The notes beneath the pieces are model-generated. The model saw only the letters and a program-made list of their open reading frames with translations. It searched no databases and had not been told where the DNA came from. Below, in pieces: positions 6,534-13,316 of a stretch of 16,215 bases of DNA; the first letter of the stretch is position 1; each line of letters starts with the position of its first letter. Location of the stretch: contig UREN01000044.1 in assembly GCA_900546885.1 (NCBI GenBank), positions 1 to 16,215 of the forward strand, read 5' to 3'. The stretch is from an uncultured Oscillospiraceae bacterium. GTDB taxonomy: Bacteria; Bacillota; Clostridia; Oscillospirales; Ruminococcaceae. The translations under genes were made by a program, and so were the position numbers.

Positions 6534-8459
6534 TTACAGAGGCAGGAATGTACAGGTATTGGCAACACCCATCATAACAATAATCAATGTGTTTACCATG
6601 GCACCCAGCCACACCTTACCGGTGCGTTTGAACAGATAACGGCCAATATATGCCGCCACAAATAACTGGACGATAAGAGGCACAATGACCAGCGGCCGCA
6701 GCCAGTCTTCCTGCCAGTGTGGTATGCCTGTGGCAAACACTGTACCGTATTGAATGGCGTTCAGAATAATAACCCCAAGAGAATTTCCCAAAGCACAGAT
6801 GAACAGGTTAAAGCCCTCTTTCTGGCCTTCTACGCGGCTGGAAGAGTTAATAGAAATAGAATTAGCCAGATAGAAGATGAAGAACAACGGCCAATACTGC
6901 AGCGCCACATACAACTTATCCACAGTAAATGCACGAATGTCCAACGTCCAAATGCGGTAATCGGTCTGGAAGAAATACTGCGAAAACATCACTGTGGCAT
7001 AGAAACCAATAAATACACATATCGCCAATGCAAGCGTTTTAAAGAAATCTTTCAGACTGATTTTAATACCCCACATTTCGCTGGGAACAACGCCGTTCTT
7101 GCTGCCCACAAACTTGTACGACAGCCAGAACAGGGCAAGCCCCACAATGCCGTTGAACACCGCCCACAAAAGAATAAAATTAGTGGTAGGCTGTGGGAAC
7201 CAATTGCTGGTGCCGCGCGCCGTGACAGATGGGAAGATGTACTGATCCAGCTTTCCAATGGGGATAAAAGATAGCCATGAAACGATCCAGCTCAGGCACC
7301 AGCTTCCCCAGAAGAAGGCCTTGCTCTTTGCGGTGGTGAGGGCTGGAAGCTTCTTCGGTTCCTCGCCTGCCAGAGATGCAAAACAAGGAACTTTTAACAG
7401 CAGGGTGGCCAATGGCACAATGAGAAGCGCCGCCCCCACAAGACCGATACAGTTGAACAGTTCTTTCCACAGCCAATATTGATTGCTGCTGGGGATTGGG
7501 TTTTCCATTTGAAATGCAGTGGTAAAGAAATCTACCGTATAACCTGCACTCTCGGTAGAAAAATGCTGCCAGGGGTGTATCTCATGTGGATTATACACCA
7601 CACGCAGAGTATCATTGGCAGGGTCTCCGTACATTTTTCCGATTTCAATGGTGTCGGTAAGCTTTTCACTTTCCGGCAGAATCGAATTGACGATAGCCAG
7701 TGCCTCCGGCGCATCGTGCAAATCGCCATCGCCATTCACGCAGCGGTACGCGCCTTCATCATAAAAGCCGAAATTAGTGCCAAAGTTACAATGTATTTCC
7801 GCCATGACTTCATCTGTGGTGTTTCTCACAGAGGATGTTGGAAACGCAGCTGCCACCTTGTTCACAGAATCGGCATAGGCCTGCTCTTCCTCCGTGATTG
7901 TTTCCCCTCCGTCGGAACCCGGCGCCTGAGCATCTTCTAGGGCTTGCATATACAGCCTGCCATAGTGGCGGGCCGTGTTCCATGTATTGCTGCCGCCCAT
8001 GGAGTGCCCCATCACACCAATCTTCGTATTGTCCACCCAATCCAGCTGAGAATAGGCATACTCCACCAGAGGAATCATGCCCATGCCTTCTATAACGCCG
8101 GAATCTTCGTATGAATATTGAGTAGAGCTGGAATCGCCGTGAAAATAAGCGTCCATGGCAATCACCGCAATACCGCGCCGTGAAAGCTCGATGGCACTGA
8201 TATCCTGCATCTGATTATTATTCAGATAACCATGACTTGTAATAACAATAGGTACCTTGTTTTCGGCTGTGGCAGATACCGGACGGAACAGATTGCCGGA
8301 AAGCCATTTGCCATTGTCGGTCGGAATCTTAAATTTGATGATCTGTACGTTTCCAAAATCTGTCTGCAGCAACGATGCACCGATACAGCTGATAAGGCAA
8401 AGCACTAGCGCAATACACAGCCAAAAAGCGGCCGAGCGCTTGTGTTTCGTTTTTTCCAC
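6534..8459 (-). CDS. Membrane-anchored alpha/beta-hydrolase fused to a polytopic C-terminal domain
   Basis: Protein of 641 aa with an unusual two-part plan. Residues 11-31 form an N-terminal membrane anchor. Residues about 38-325 form an alpha/beta-hydrolase fold with the oxyanion-type TSHGY (75-79) and the nucleophile elbow GHSMGG (151-156, serine S153); HEIHPWQHF (292-300) holds a plausible catalytic histidine. From about 333 to the end come about eight hydrophobic helices, ending GVANTCTFLPL. With one anchor before it, the hydrolase domain is probably outside the cytoplasm. Substrate unknown: esters, lipids or peptides are all possible. The start is GTG at 8459 behind a perfect AAAGGAGG eight bases upstream. 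Codon use is visibly less GC-biased than in the flanking genes, hinting at later acquisition. It is transcribed alone from a strong promoter through a long leader containing a terminator. The hydrolase call is firm; the function is not known. Confidence 0.8.
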   Translation of the reverse strand: MEKTKHKRSAAFWLCIALVLCLISCIGASLLQTDFGNVQIIKFKIPTDNGKWLSGNLFRPVSATAENKVPIVITSHGYLNNNQMQDISAIELSRRGIAVIAMDAYFHGDSSSTQYSYEDSGVIEGMGMIPLVEYAYSQLDWVDNTKIGVMGHSMGGSNTWNTARHYGRLYMQALEDAQAPGSDGGETITEEEQAYADSVNKVAAAFPTSSVRNTTDEVMAEIHCNFGTNFGFYDEGAYRCVNGDGDLHDAPEALAIVNSILPESEKLTDTIEIGKMYGDPANDTLRVVYNPHEIHPWQHFSTESAGYTVDFFTTAFQMENPIPSSNQYWLWKELFNCIGLVGAALLIVPLATLLLKVPCFASLAGEEPKKLPALTTAKSKAFFWGSWCLSWIVSWLSFIPIGKLDQYIFPSVTARGTSNWFPQPTTNFILLWAVFNGIVGLALFWLSYKFVGSKNGVVPSEMWGIKISLKDFFKTLALAICVFIGFYATVMFSQYFFQTDYRIWTLDIRAFTVDKLYVALQYWPLFFIFYLANSISINSSSRVEGQKEGFNLFICALGNSLGVIILNAIQYGTVFATGIPHWQEDWLRPLVIVPLIVQLFVAAYIGRYLFKRTGKVWLGAMVNTLIIVMMGVANTCTFLPL

Positions 8460-8552
8460 AATTGATTCCTCCTTTACATGGTTCCAAATTTTATTTACCG
8501 GCCCACAGCCGGATCTTACACTTTACTGCTATCGTATATTCTGTTTCACCTC

Positions 8553-8601
8553 AAAAAATAACGGGGCACAAAGGCCGCGCAACACGCACCTTCATGCCCC
8601 G
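8553..8601 (-). promoter_or_regulatory. Leader terminator/attenuator upstream of the hydrolase gene
   Basis: On the minus strand CGGGGCATGAAGG pairs with CCTTTGTGCCCCG over 13 bp, including two G-U pairs, and is followed by TTATTTTTTG. It lies downstream of the promoter at 8636-8664 and about 95 nt before the start codon, inside a leader of roughly 170 nt. A terminator in this place implies conditional readthrough. The ligand or protein that controls it cannot be named. Confidence 0.6.
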
Positions 8602-8635
8602 CTCTCATTTCACTTGGGGAATGTTTGTCAATAAC

Positions 8636-8664
8636 AACATATCAAATGCATAATTCTATGTCAA
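8636..8664 (-). promoter_or_regulatory. Promoter of the alpha/beta-hydrolase gene
   Basis: On the minus strand a consensus -35 TTGACA (8664-8659), a 17-bp spacer and -10 TATGTT (8641-8636). The sequence just upstream of the -35 is very AT-rich (8665-8690), like an UP element. Confidence 0.7.
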
Positions 8665-8753
8665 GATGAATTTATAAAATTATATAAAACGCCAAAAAGC
8701 ATCCTATAGTTTATGTGAAAATGCTGATTTTTATTTTCCGGTCAATACTCTAC

Positions 8754-8782
8754 TTTACAGATGACGCGTCATCTGTAATAAT
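8754..8782 (+). promoter_or_regulatory. Promoter of glpP-glpK
   Basis: The -35 TTTACA (8754-8759) and -10 AATAAT (8777-8782), each matching five of six consensus bases, are separated by exactly 17 bp. Predicted start of transcription is near 8789, just ahead of the leader hairpin. Confidence 0.6.
8755..8778 (+). promoter_or_regulatory. Perfect 24-bp palindromic operator in the glpP promoter
   Basis: The half-site TTACAGATGACG (8755-8766) is followed directly by its exact reverse complement (8767-8778). It covers most of the -35 box, the whole spacer and the start of the -10 box. A dimeric repressor bound here would block RNA polymerase. The cognate regulator is not encoded in the window. The site does not fit the CcpA cre consensus. 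Confidence 0.6.
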
Positions 8783-8801
8783 GAAATTGTCCAGATGAGT
8801 G

Positions 8802-8841
8802 AAGGAGCCGGGCGAACACAAGTTCGTAAAGCTCCTTTTTT
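8802..8841 (+). promoter_or_regulatory. Leader terminator of glpP-glpK (candidate GlpP autoregulatory site)
   Basis: AAGGAGC (8802-8808) pairs with GCTCCTT (8831-8837), with an inner CGAAC/GTTCG helix, and the hairpin ends in TTTTTTATTTG. It is preceded by a purine-rich GATGAGTGAAGGAGC. It lies after the predicted transcription start and before glpP, which fits GlpP-dependent antitermination of its own operon. Confidence 0.68.
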
Positions 8842-8907
8842 ATTTGTTTTATTTTTATCAATGTCAGCCTGCTTGCGGGTCATTTGATGGGAAGAAGGCG
8901 TTACAGC

Positions 8908-9471
8908 TTGAAAGAGATCATAGACCGCATTGCATATTGCCCGGTGATTGCGGCGGTGAAAAATGAACAGGACCTTGCCGCCGCCCTGGAAAGCGAGTGC
9001 GAGGTGGTGTTTTTTCTGTTTGGCACCATTCTCAGCTTGGCGGGGCTGGTGCAGCGCGTGAAAGCCGCGGGCAAGGTGGCGCTGGTGCATGCCGACCTGG
9101 TGGAGGGCCTTGGCAACCGCGAGGTGGCGGTGGACGCGCTGAAGGCGCTGTGCGGGCCAGACGGCATTATCAGCACGCGCCCCCAGCTGGTGCGCCGCGC
9201 GCGCCATTTAAAGCTCATCACCGTGCAGCGCGCCTTTATTCTGGATTCCATGTCCGTCAGCAGCCTGGCCGGGCAGCTTAGCGTGGGCAAGCCGGATTTT
9301 ATTGAGGTGCTGCCGGGCATTATGCCGCGCATCATCACCGAAATCAGCGAGCGCTATGCCACCCCGGTCATTGCGGGCGGGCTTATTAAGTATAAAGACG
9401 ACGTGCTGGCCGCCATCCGCGCGGGCGCGGTGGCGGTGTCCACCACATGCCACGCCGTATGGCACATGTAG
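8908..9471 (+). CDS. glpP: Glycerol-3-phosphate-responsive antiterminator GlpP
   Basis: Cytoplasmic RNA-binding regulator of 187 aa, matching the G3P_antiterm family (PF04309, a TIM-barrel-like fold). It binds G3P and lets RNA polymerase read through terminators in glp leaders. Seen: the N-terminal [28 protein letters not shown] (60-69), [10 protein letters not shown] (86-95), QRAFILDS (107-114), DFIEVLPG (130-137) and IAGGLI (155-160), which line the phosphate-binding face in this family. Start choice: TTG at 8908 has GAAGAAGG at 8891-8898, nine bases upstream, and gives the usual family N-terminus. An in-frame ATG at 8887 (seven residues longer) lacks a ribosome binding site and is the alternative. 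It is first in an operon with glpK, 55 nt downstream with no terminator between. Its own leader contains a terminator, so it is probably autoregulated. Family assignment is secure; the exact start is less so. Confidence 0.92.
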   Translation: MKEIIDRIAYCPVIAAVKNEQDLAAALESECEVVFFLFGTILSLAGLVQRVKAAGKVALVHADLVEGLGNREVAVDALKALCGPDGIISTRPQLVRRARHLKLITVQRAFILDSMSVSSLAGQLSVGKPDFIEVLPGIMPRIITEISERYATPVIAGGLIKYKDDVLAAIRAGAVAVSTTCHAVWHM

Positions 9472-9526
9472 GCACACAGCGCGCCGCCCCGGCGGCAAGC
9501 CGCACAGCAAAAAGGAGGCACACAGC

Positions 9527-11023
9527 ATGAAACAGTATGTCATTGCATTGGACCAGGGCACCACGTCCAGCCGCTGCATCATCTTTGACAAAGGGCAGAA
9601 CATTGTGGCGCTGGAACAGCGCGAATTCAGCCAGCATTACCCGAAGCCCGGCTGGGTAGAGCACGACCCCATGGAGATTTATTCCAGCCAGTACGGCGTT
9701 TTGATGGAGGTGCTGGCGCACAGCGGCATTTTGCCGCAGGAGATTGCCGGCATTGGCATCACCAACCAGCGCGAAACGGCCATTGTGTGGGATAAAGAAA
9801 CCGGCAAGCCCGTTTACAACGCCATTGTGTGGCAGTGCCGCCGCACGGCCGCGCTGTGTGAAGAGCTGAAAAAGGACGCGGCCTTTACCGAATATGTGAA
9901 AGAGAACACCGGCCTTTTGATAGACGCCTATTTTTCCGGCACAAAAATCAAATGGATTTTGGACAACGTGCCCGGCGCGCGCGAAAAGGCCGAGGCGGGC
10001 CGGCTTTTGTTTGGCACCGTGGACACCTGGCTGATTTGGAAGATGACGGGCGGGCGCACCTATGTGACAGATTACACCAACGCCAGCCGCACCATGCTGT
10101 ATAACATCAAAACGCTGCGCTGGGACGAGGCCATTTGCCGCCGCCTGGGCATCCCCATGAGCATGCTGCCCGAGGTGTGCGATTCCAGCAGGGTGTACGG
10201 CACGGTGAATATCCAGGGCACCGAGGTGCCCATTGCGGGCATTGCGGGCGACCAGCAGGCCGCCCTGTTCGGCCAGACGTGCTTTGCCCCGGGCGAGGCC
10301 AAAAACACCTATGGCACGGGCTGCTTTTTGCTGATGAACACGGGTGAAAAGCTGTACCGCAGCCAGAACGGCCTGCTCACCACCATTGCCATTGGCCTTG
10401 GCGGCAAGGTGCAGTATGCGCTGGAGGGCAGCGTGTTCGTGGGCGGCGCCGTCATTCAATGGGTGCGCGACGAACTGCGGTTCATCACCGAATCGCGCGA
10501 TGCGGAATACTATGCCCAGAAAGTGCCCGACACGGGCGGCGTGTACCTGGTGCCCGCCTTCACCGGCCTTGGCGCCCCCTATTGGGACATGTATGCCCGC
10601 GGCTGCCTGGTTGGCCTGACGCGCGGCACCACGCGCGAGCACATTATCCGCGCCGCGCAGGAATCTATTGCCTACCAAAGCTATGACCTGGTGGCCGCCA
10701 TGGAAAAGGACACCGGCATGTGCATGACAGAGCTGAACGTGGACGGCGGCGCCTCGCGCGACCAGTTTTTGATGCAGTTCCAGGCGGATATTTTGAACAA
10801 GACGGTGCGGCGGCCCATGATACGCGAGACAACGGCCCTGGGCGCGGCTTACCTGGCCGGCCTTGCCACCGGCGTGTGGAGCGGGCTGGACGAGATACGC
10901 GCCCAGTGGACGCTGGATAAGCTGTATGCGCCGGATATGGCTGCTGCCAGGCGCGAAAGGCTGCTGGCGGGCTGGCACAAGGCTGTGGGCCGCAGCCTTG
11001 CCTGGGCCGAGCCAGAGGCCTAA
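9527..11023 (+). CDS. glpK: Glycerol kinase GlpK
   Basis: Cytoplasmic FGGY-family kinase of 498 aa (full length) that phosphorylates glycerol with ATP to give sn-glycerol-3-phosphate. Seen: the N-terminal phosphate loop [11 protein letters not shown] (7-17); glycerol-contacting NQRET (80-84) and W-containing PGWVEHDP (41-48); [12 protein letters not shown] (262-273); [10 protein letters not shown] (241-250), with the catalytic base D241; and TGLGAPYWD (346-354). The ATG at 9527 has AAAGGAGG eight bases upstream. Odd point: the segment after VYG (223-225) reads [13 protein letters not shown]. The loop that carries the HPr-phosphorylated histidine in Enterococcus and Bacillus enzymes is shorter, and no histidine is present. 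Activation by the phosphotransferase system through that residue is therefore unlikely. It is co-transcribed with glpP, and the unit ends at the terminator 11096-11133. No glycerol facilitator gene is seen next to it. Confidence 0.97.
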   Translation: MKQYVIALDQGTTSSRCIIFDKGQNIVALEQREFSQHYPKPGWVEHDPMEIYSSQYGVLMEVLAHSGILPQEIAGIGITNQRETAIVWDKETGKPVYNAIVWQCRRTAALCEELKKDAAFTEYVKENTGLLIDAYFSGTKIKWILDNVPGAREKAEAGRLLFGTVDTWLIWKMTGGRTYVTDYTNASRTMLYNIKTLRWDEAICRRLGIPMSMLPEVCDSSRVYGTVNIQGTEVPIAGIAGDQQAALFGQTCFAPGEAKNTYGTGCFLLMNTGEKLYRSQNGLLTTIAIGLGGKVQYALEGSVFVGGAVIQWVRDELRFITESRDAEYYAQKVPDTGGVYLVPAFTGLGAPYWDMYARGCLVGLTRGTTREHIIRAAQESIAYQSYDLVAAMEKDTGMCMTELNVDGGASRDQFLMQFQADILNKTVRRPMIRETTALGAAYLAGLATGVWSGLDEIRAQWTLDKLYAPDMAAARRERLLAGWHKAVGRSLAWAEPEA

Positions 11024-11090
11024 AGCAAAAGCCTGCCTGCCCTGCCCGGGCCGCCTGCTGCGCACAGGGCCCGCGCAGGCCCCAATATGC

Positions 11091-11135
11091 CAAAAAAAGC
11101 CCCGCCCCTTCTGCATAGAGGGGGCGGGGCTTTGT
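11091..11135. terminator. Bidirectional terminator between glpK and fucO
   Basis: Stem AAAGCCCCGCCCC (11096-11108) with 11121-11133, extended by three more pairs to a 6-nt loop. On the minus strand it is followed by seven T, giving a strong terminator for fucO. On the plus strand the tail TTTGTATGTT is weaker but should serve glpK. Confidence 0.88.
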
Positions 11136-11163
11136 ATGTTGCGCTGTGCGGCCGGGCGGCGCC

Positions 11164-12312
11164 TTACATCAGGCTGCGGTACAGCGCGGCAATCTCCTCC
11201 ACGCTGGTGTCGCGCGGGTTGCCCGGGCGGCAGGCGTCGGCATAGGCGCTTTCGGCCAGGAACTGCACGTCCTCTTCCTTCACAATCTCTTTCAGGTCGG
11301 CAGGGATGCCCACGTCCTGGCTCAGCTTCTTCACAGCGGCGCAGGCGGCGGCGCGGTATTCTTCCTGGCTCATGGCGTCCACGCCTTCCACGCCCATGGC
11401 GCGGGCAATTTCGCGGTATTTTTCACCCGTGCAGGGGGCGTTGTACTCCATGATGGTGGGCAGCAGAATGGCGTTGGCCACGCCGTGCGGCGTGTCGTAC
11501 ACAGCGCCCAGCGCGTGGGCCATGCTGTGCACAATGCCAAGGCCCACGTTCGAGAAGCCCTGCCCGGCAATGTACTGCGCCAGCGCCATGCCCTCGCGGC
11601 CCTCGGCCTCGCCCGCCACGGACGCGCGCAGGTATTTGCTGATGAGGCGGATGGCCTCCAGGTGGAACATGTCCGTCATTTCCCAGGCGCCCTTGGTGAT
11701 GTATCCCTCAATGGCGTGCGTCAGCGCGTCCATGCCGGTGGCGGCCGTCAGGCCCTTGGGCATGGTGGCCATCATATCCGGGTCCACCACGGCAATTTCG
11801 GGAATGTCGTTTGTATCCACACACACGAATTTGCGCTTTTTCTCCACATCGGTGATGACGTAGTTGATGGTCACCTCGGCGGCCGTACCTGCGGTGGTGG
11901 GCACAGCAATGGTGAACACAGCGTGCTTTTTGGTGGGGGCCACGCCCTCCAGGCTGCGCACGTCGGCAAACTCGGGGTTGTTGGCAATGATGCCCACAGC
12001 CTTGGCCGTATCCATGGAAGAACCGCCGCCAATGGCCACAATGCAATCTGCGCCGCTGTGCTGGAAAGCGGCCACGCCGTGCTGCACGTTTTCAATGGTG
12101 GGGTTGGGCTTTATTTCGCTGTAAATTTCATAGGGGAAGCCGGCTGCATCCAGCAGGCTTGTCACCTTATAGGTGACGCCGAACTTGAGAAGGTCCGGGT
12201 CTGAGCAGACGAAAGCCTTGTGATAGCCGCGGGCGGTAAGCTCCGGCACAATATTTTCCACGGCGCCCTTGCCGTGATAGGAAATGGTGTTCAATACAAT
12301 GCGGTTGGCCAT
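11164..12312 (-). CDS. fucO: Lactaldehyde reductase / 1,2-propanediol oxidoreductase (iron-containing alcohol dehydrogenase)
   Basis: Cytoplasmic group III alcohol dehydrogenase of 382 aa, the same length as E. coli FucO. It shares long near-identical stretches with that enzyme, such as NNPEFADVRSLEG (111-123), PTTAGTAAEVTINYVITD (138-155) and DTPHGVANAILLP (273-285). It reduces lactaldehyde from fucose or rhamnose breakdown to 1,2-propanediol with NADH, or runs in reverse. Seen: the NAD-binding GGGSSMD (95-101) and metal ligands D195, H199, H262 and H276, matching the four Fe2+ ligands of FucO. ATG at 12312 gives the family N-terminus MANR. The in-frame TTG at 12324 abuts the GGAG and is rejected; the spacing to ATG is a rather long 12 nt. 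It is a single-gene unit convergent with glpK. Activity on other short diols, or on glycerol-derived aldehydes, is possible. No fucose or rhamnose genes are visible here. Confidence 0.92.
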   Translation of the reverse strand: MANRIVLNTISYHGKGAVENIVPELTARGYHKAFVCSDPDLLKFGVTYKVTSLLDAAGFPYEIYSEIKPNPTIENVQHGVAAFQHSGADCIVAIGGGSSMDTAKAVGIIANNPEFADVRSLEGVAPTKKHAVFTIAVPTTAGTAAEVTINYVITDVEKKRKFVCVDTNDIPEIAVVDPDMMATMPKGLTAATGMDALTHAIEGYITKGAWEMTDMFHLEAIRLISKYLRASVAGEAEGREGMALAQYIAGQGFSNVGLGIVHSMAHALGAVYDTPHGVANAILLPTIMEYNAPCTGEKYREIARAMGVEGVDAMSQEEYRAAACAAVKKLSQDVGIPADLKEIVKEEDVQFLAESAYADACRPGNPRDTSVEEIAALYRSLM

Positions 12313-12335
12313 AATTTCACGCAACTCCTTTCAAA

Positions 12336-12353
12336 CCTGTGTACCCGCACAGG
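12336..12353 (-). other. Small hairpin in the fucO leader
   Basis: CCTGTG and CACAGG form a perfect 6-bp stem with a 6-nt loop ending seven bases before AAAGGAG, the fucO ribosome binding site. No U tract follows, so it is not a terminator. It might influence translation. Confidence 0.35.
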
Positions 12354-12401
12354 GGCAGGCATGCTGCCGCCCCCGCACCCGGATACGGTGGAACTGTTAT
12401 T

Positions 12402-12430
12402 ATCATAGCGCGTTTTGACGCAGATTTCCA
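12402..12430 (-). promoter_or_regulatory. Candidate promoter of fucO
   Basis: On the minus strand -35 TGGAAA (12430-12425), a 17-bp spacer and -10 TATGAT (12407-12402). The -10 matches five of six bases. A short inverted repeat GCGT-N4-ACGC sits in the spacer. Confidence 0.5.
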
Positions 12431-12466
12431 GATATATTTTTCACAAAGTGCCGGGCCGTGGCATAC

Positions 12467-12499
12467 AAAAAAAAGCCTCGGGCTGTCAAAAGCCGAGGC
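12467..12499 (-). terminator. Rho-independent terminator after the HAD hydrolase gene
   Basis: On the minus strand GCCTCGG (12499-12493) pairs with CCGAGGC (12481-12475), followed by eight T (12474-12467). It lies 13 nt past the stop codon. Confidence 0.9.
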
Positions 12500-12512
12500 C
12501 GGGCCGCCGCCT

Positions 12513-13229
12513 TTACAGGCTGGCCACCTGTTCCAAATCTTGAATGCAAAGCTGCGCGCCCTCCGGCAAGGGGCCTTCCCAACCGTCCGGGCGGAAAAAC
12601 ACGCCGGTGATGCCGCTGTTTTTGGCGAAAAGCATATCGTTGGCGGAATCACCCACCATCACAACCTGTTCCGGCAGCAGGCCGTACTGGCTGCAGAACA
12701 TGCGGGCAATGTCCGGCGCGGGCTTGGGGTTCGGCACGCGGTCCGCGCCGAACACGGCGTCGAACAAGTTCGCTACCCCCAGGGCCCGCAGGCACTGCAC
12801 TGTTGGCAAATAATCGTCCGAGGTGGCCACCCCCAGGCGGATGCCCCGCGCCTTCAGCTTTTGCAGCAGCGCGGGAAGGTCTGCGCGCGCTTTCAGGGTG
12901 CCGTGATGCTCGCAGGCCCACTGCAGGTAGCCCAGCGCGTTTTGCGCCAGTTCTTCGCTCAGCTGCATGCCGCCCGTGCGCAGCACGGTGCGCCAGGCCT
13001 CCATCAGGTCCCGGTTTGTGCCCGAGACAATGGGGGCATCGGCAAGCAGGGTGTCGCCCCGAAAGCCGGAGGCCTCGGCAAGCCGCTCTATCCAGCCCTC
13101 GTCTGTGCCTTTTCCCATGTGCTGCGACAAATACGCCGCCGTCATATAGATGGGTTTGCGGCAAAAGGCCGCAAGGTCAATGAGCGTGTCGTCTTTATCG
13201 AACAAAATCCCCTGGATGGAATGCTGCAT
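12513..13229 (-). CDS. HAD-superfamily phosphatase (phosphoglycolate-phosphatase-like)
   Basis: Cytoplasmic hydrolase of 238 aa in HAD subfamily I (PF13419-type, with an alpha-helical cap between motifs I and II). Seen: motif I LFDKDDTLID (9-18), with nucleophile D11 and acid/base D13; note D14 where glycine is usual. Motif II is VATSDD (134-139), motif III lysine K169 lies in NPKPAPDIA, and motif IV is VGDSANDML (192-200) with D194 and D198. All catalytic residues are present, so it should be active. Substrate unknown: a small sugar phosphate or phosphoglycolate is typical of the group. The start ATG at 13229 follows GAGAGGG six bases upstream. It lies 87 nt after the tRNA-binding protein gene in the same direction and may share its transcript; a stable hairpin lies between them. 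Confidence 0.88.
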   Translation of the reverse strand: MQHSIQGILFDKDDTLIDLAAFCRKPIYMTAAYLSQHMGKGTDEGWIERLAEASGFRGDTLLADAPIVSGTNRDLMEAWRTVLRTGGMQLSEELAQNALGYLQWACEHHGTLKARADLPALLQKLKARGIRLGVATSDDYLPTVQCLRALGVANLFDAVFGADRVPNPKPAPDIARMFCSQYGLLPEQVVMVGDSANDMLFAKNSGITGVFFRPDGWEGPLPEGAQLCIQDLEQVASL

Positions 13230-13259
13230 GGTTTTCCCTCTCTTTCGCAAGAAAGTGCA

Positions 13260-13287
13260 GCAGGCCGGGGCCCACGCCCCGGCCTGC
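13260..13287 (-). other. Very stable intergenic hairpin without a U tract
   Basis: A perfect 12-bp stem GCAGGCCGGGGC (13260-13271) with 13276-13287 and a 4-nt loop, between the tRNA-binding gene and the HAD gene. The minus-strand continuation is TGCACTTTCTT, not a U run. It could be a weak terminator, or an RNA stabiliser or processing site. Confidence 0.45.
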
Positions 13288-13316
13288 CATGTGTGCGGGA
13301 TGCCCGCTGCAAACGC

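Noticed and set aside
8755..8778. CcpA cre site in the glpP promoter
   Set aside because: It shares only a CG centre with cre; the 14-bp cre pattern is not met and the palindrome is much longer.
9386..11116. 576-codon antisense frame opposite glpK
   Set aside because: glpK is unmistakable and full length; the antisense frame has no motif and passes through the terminator.
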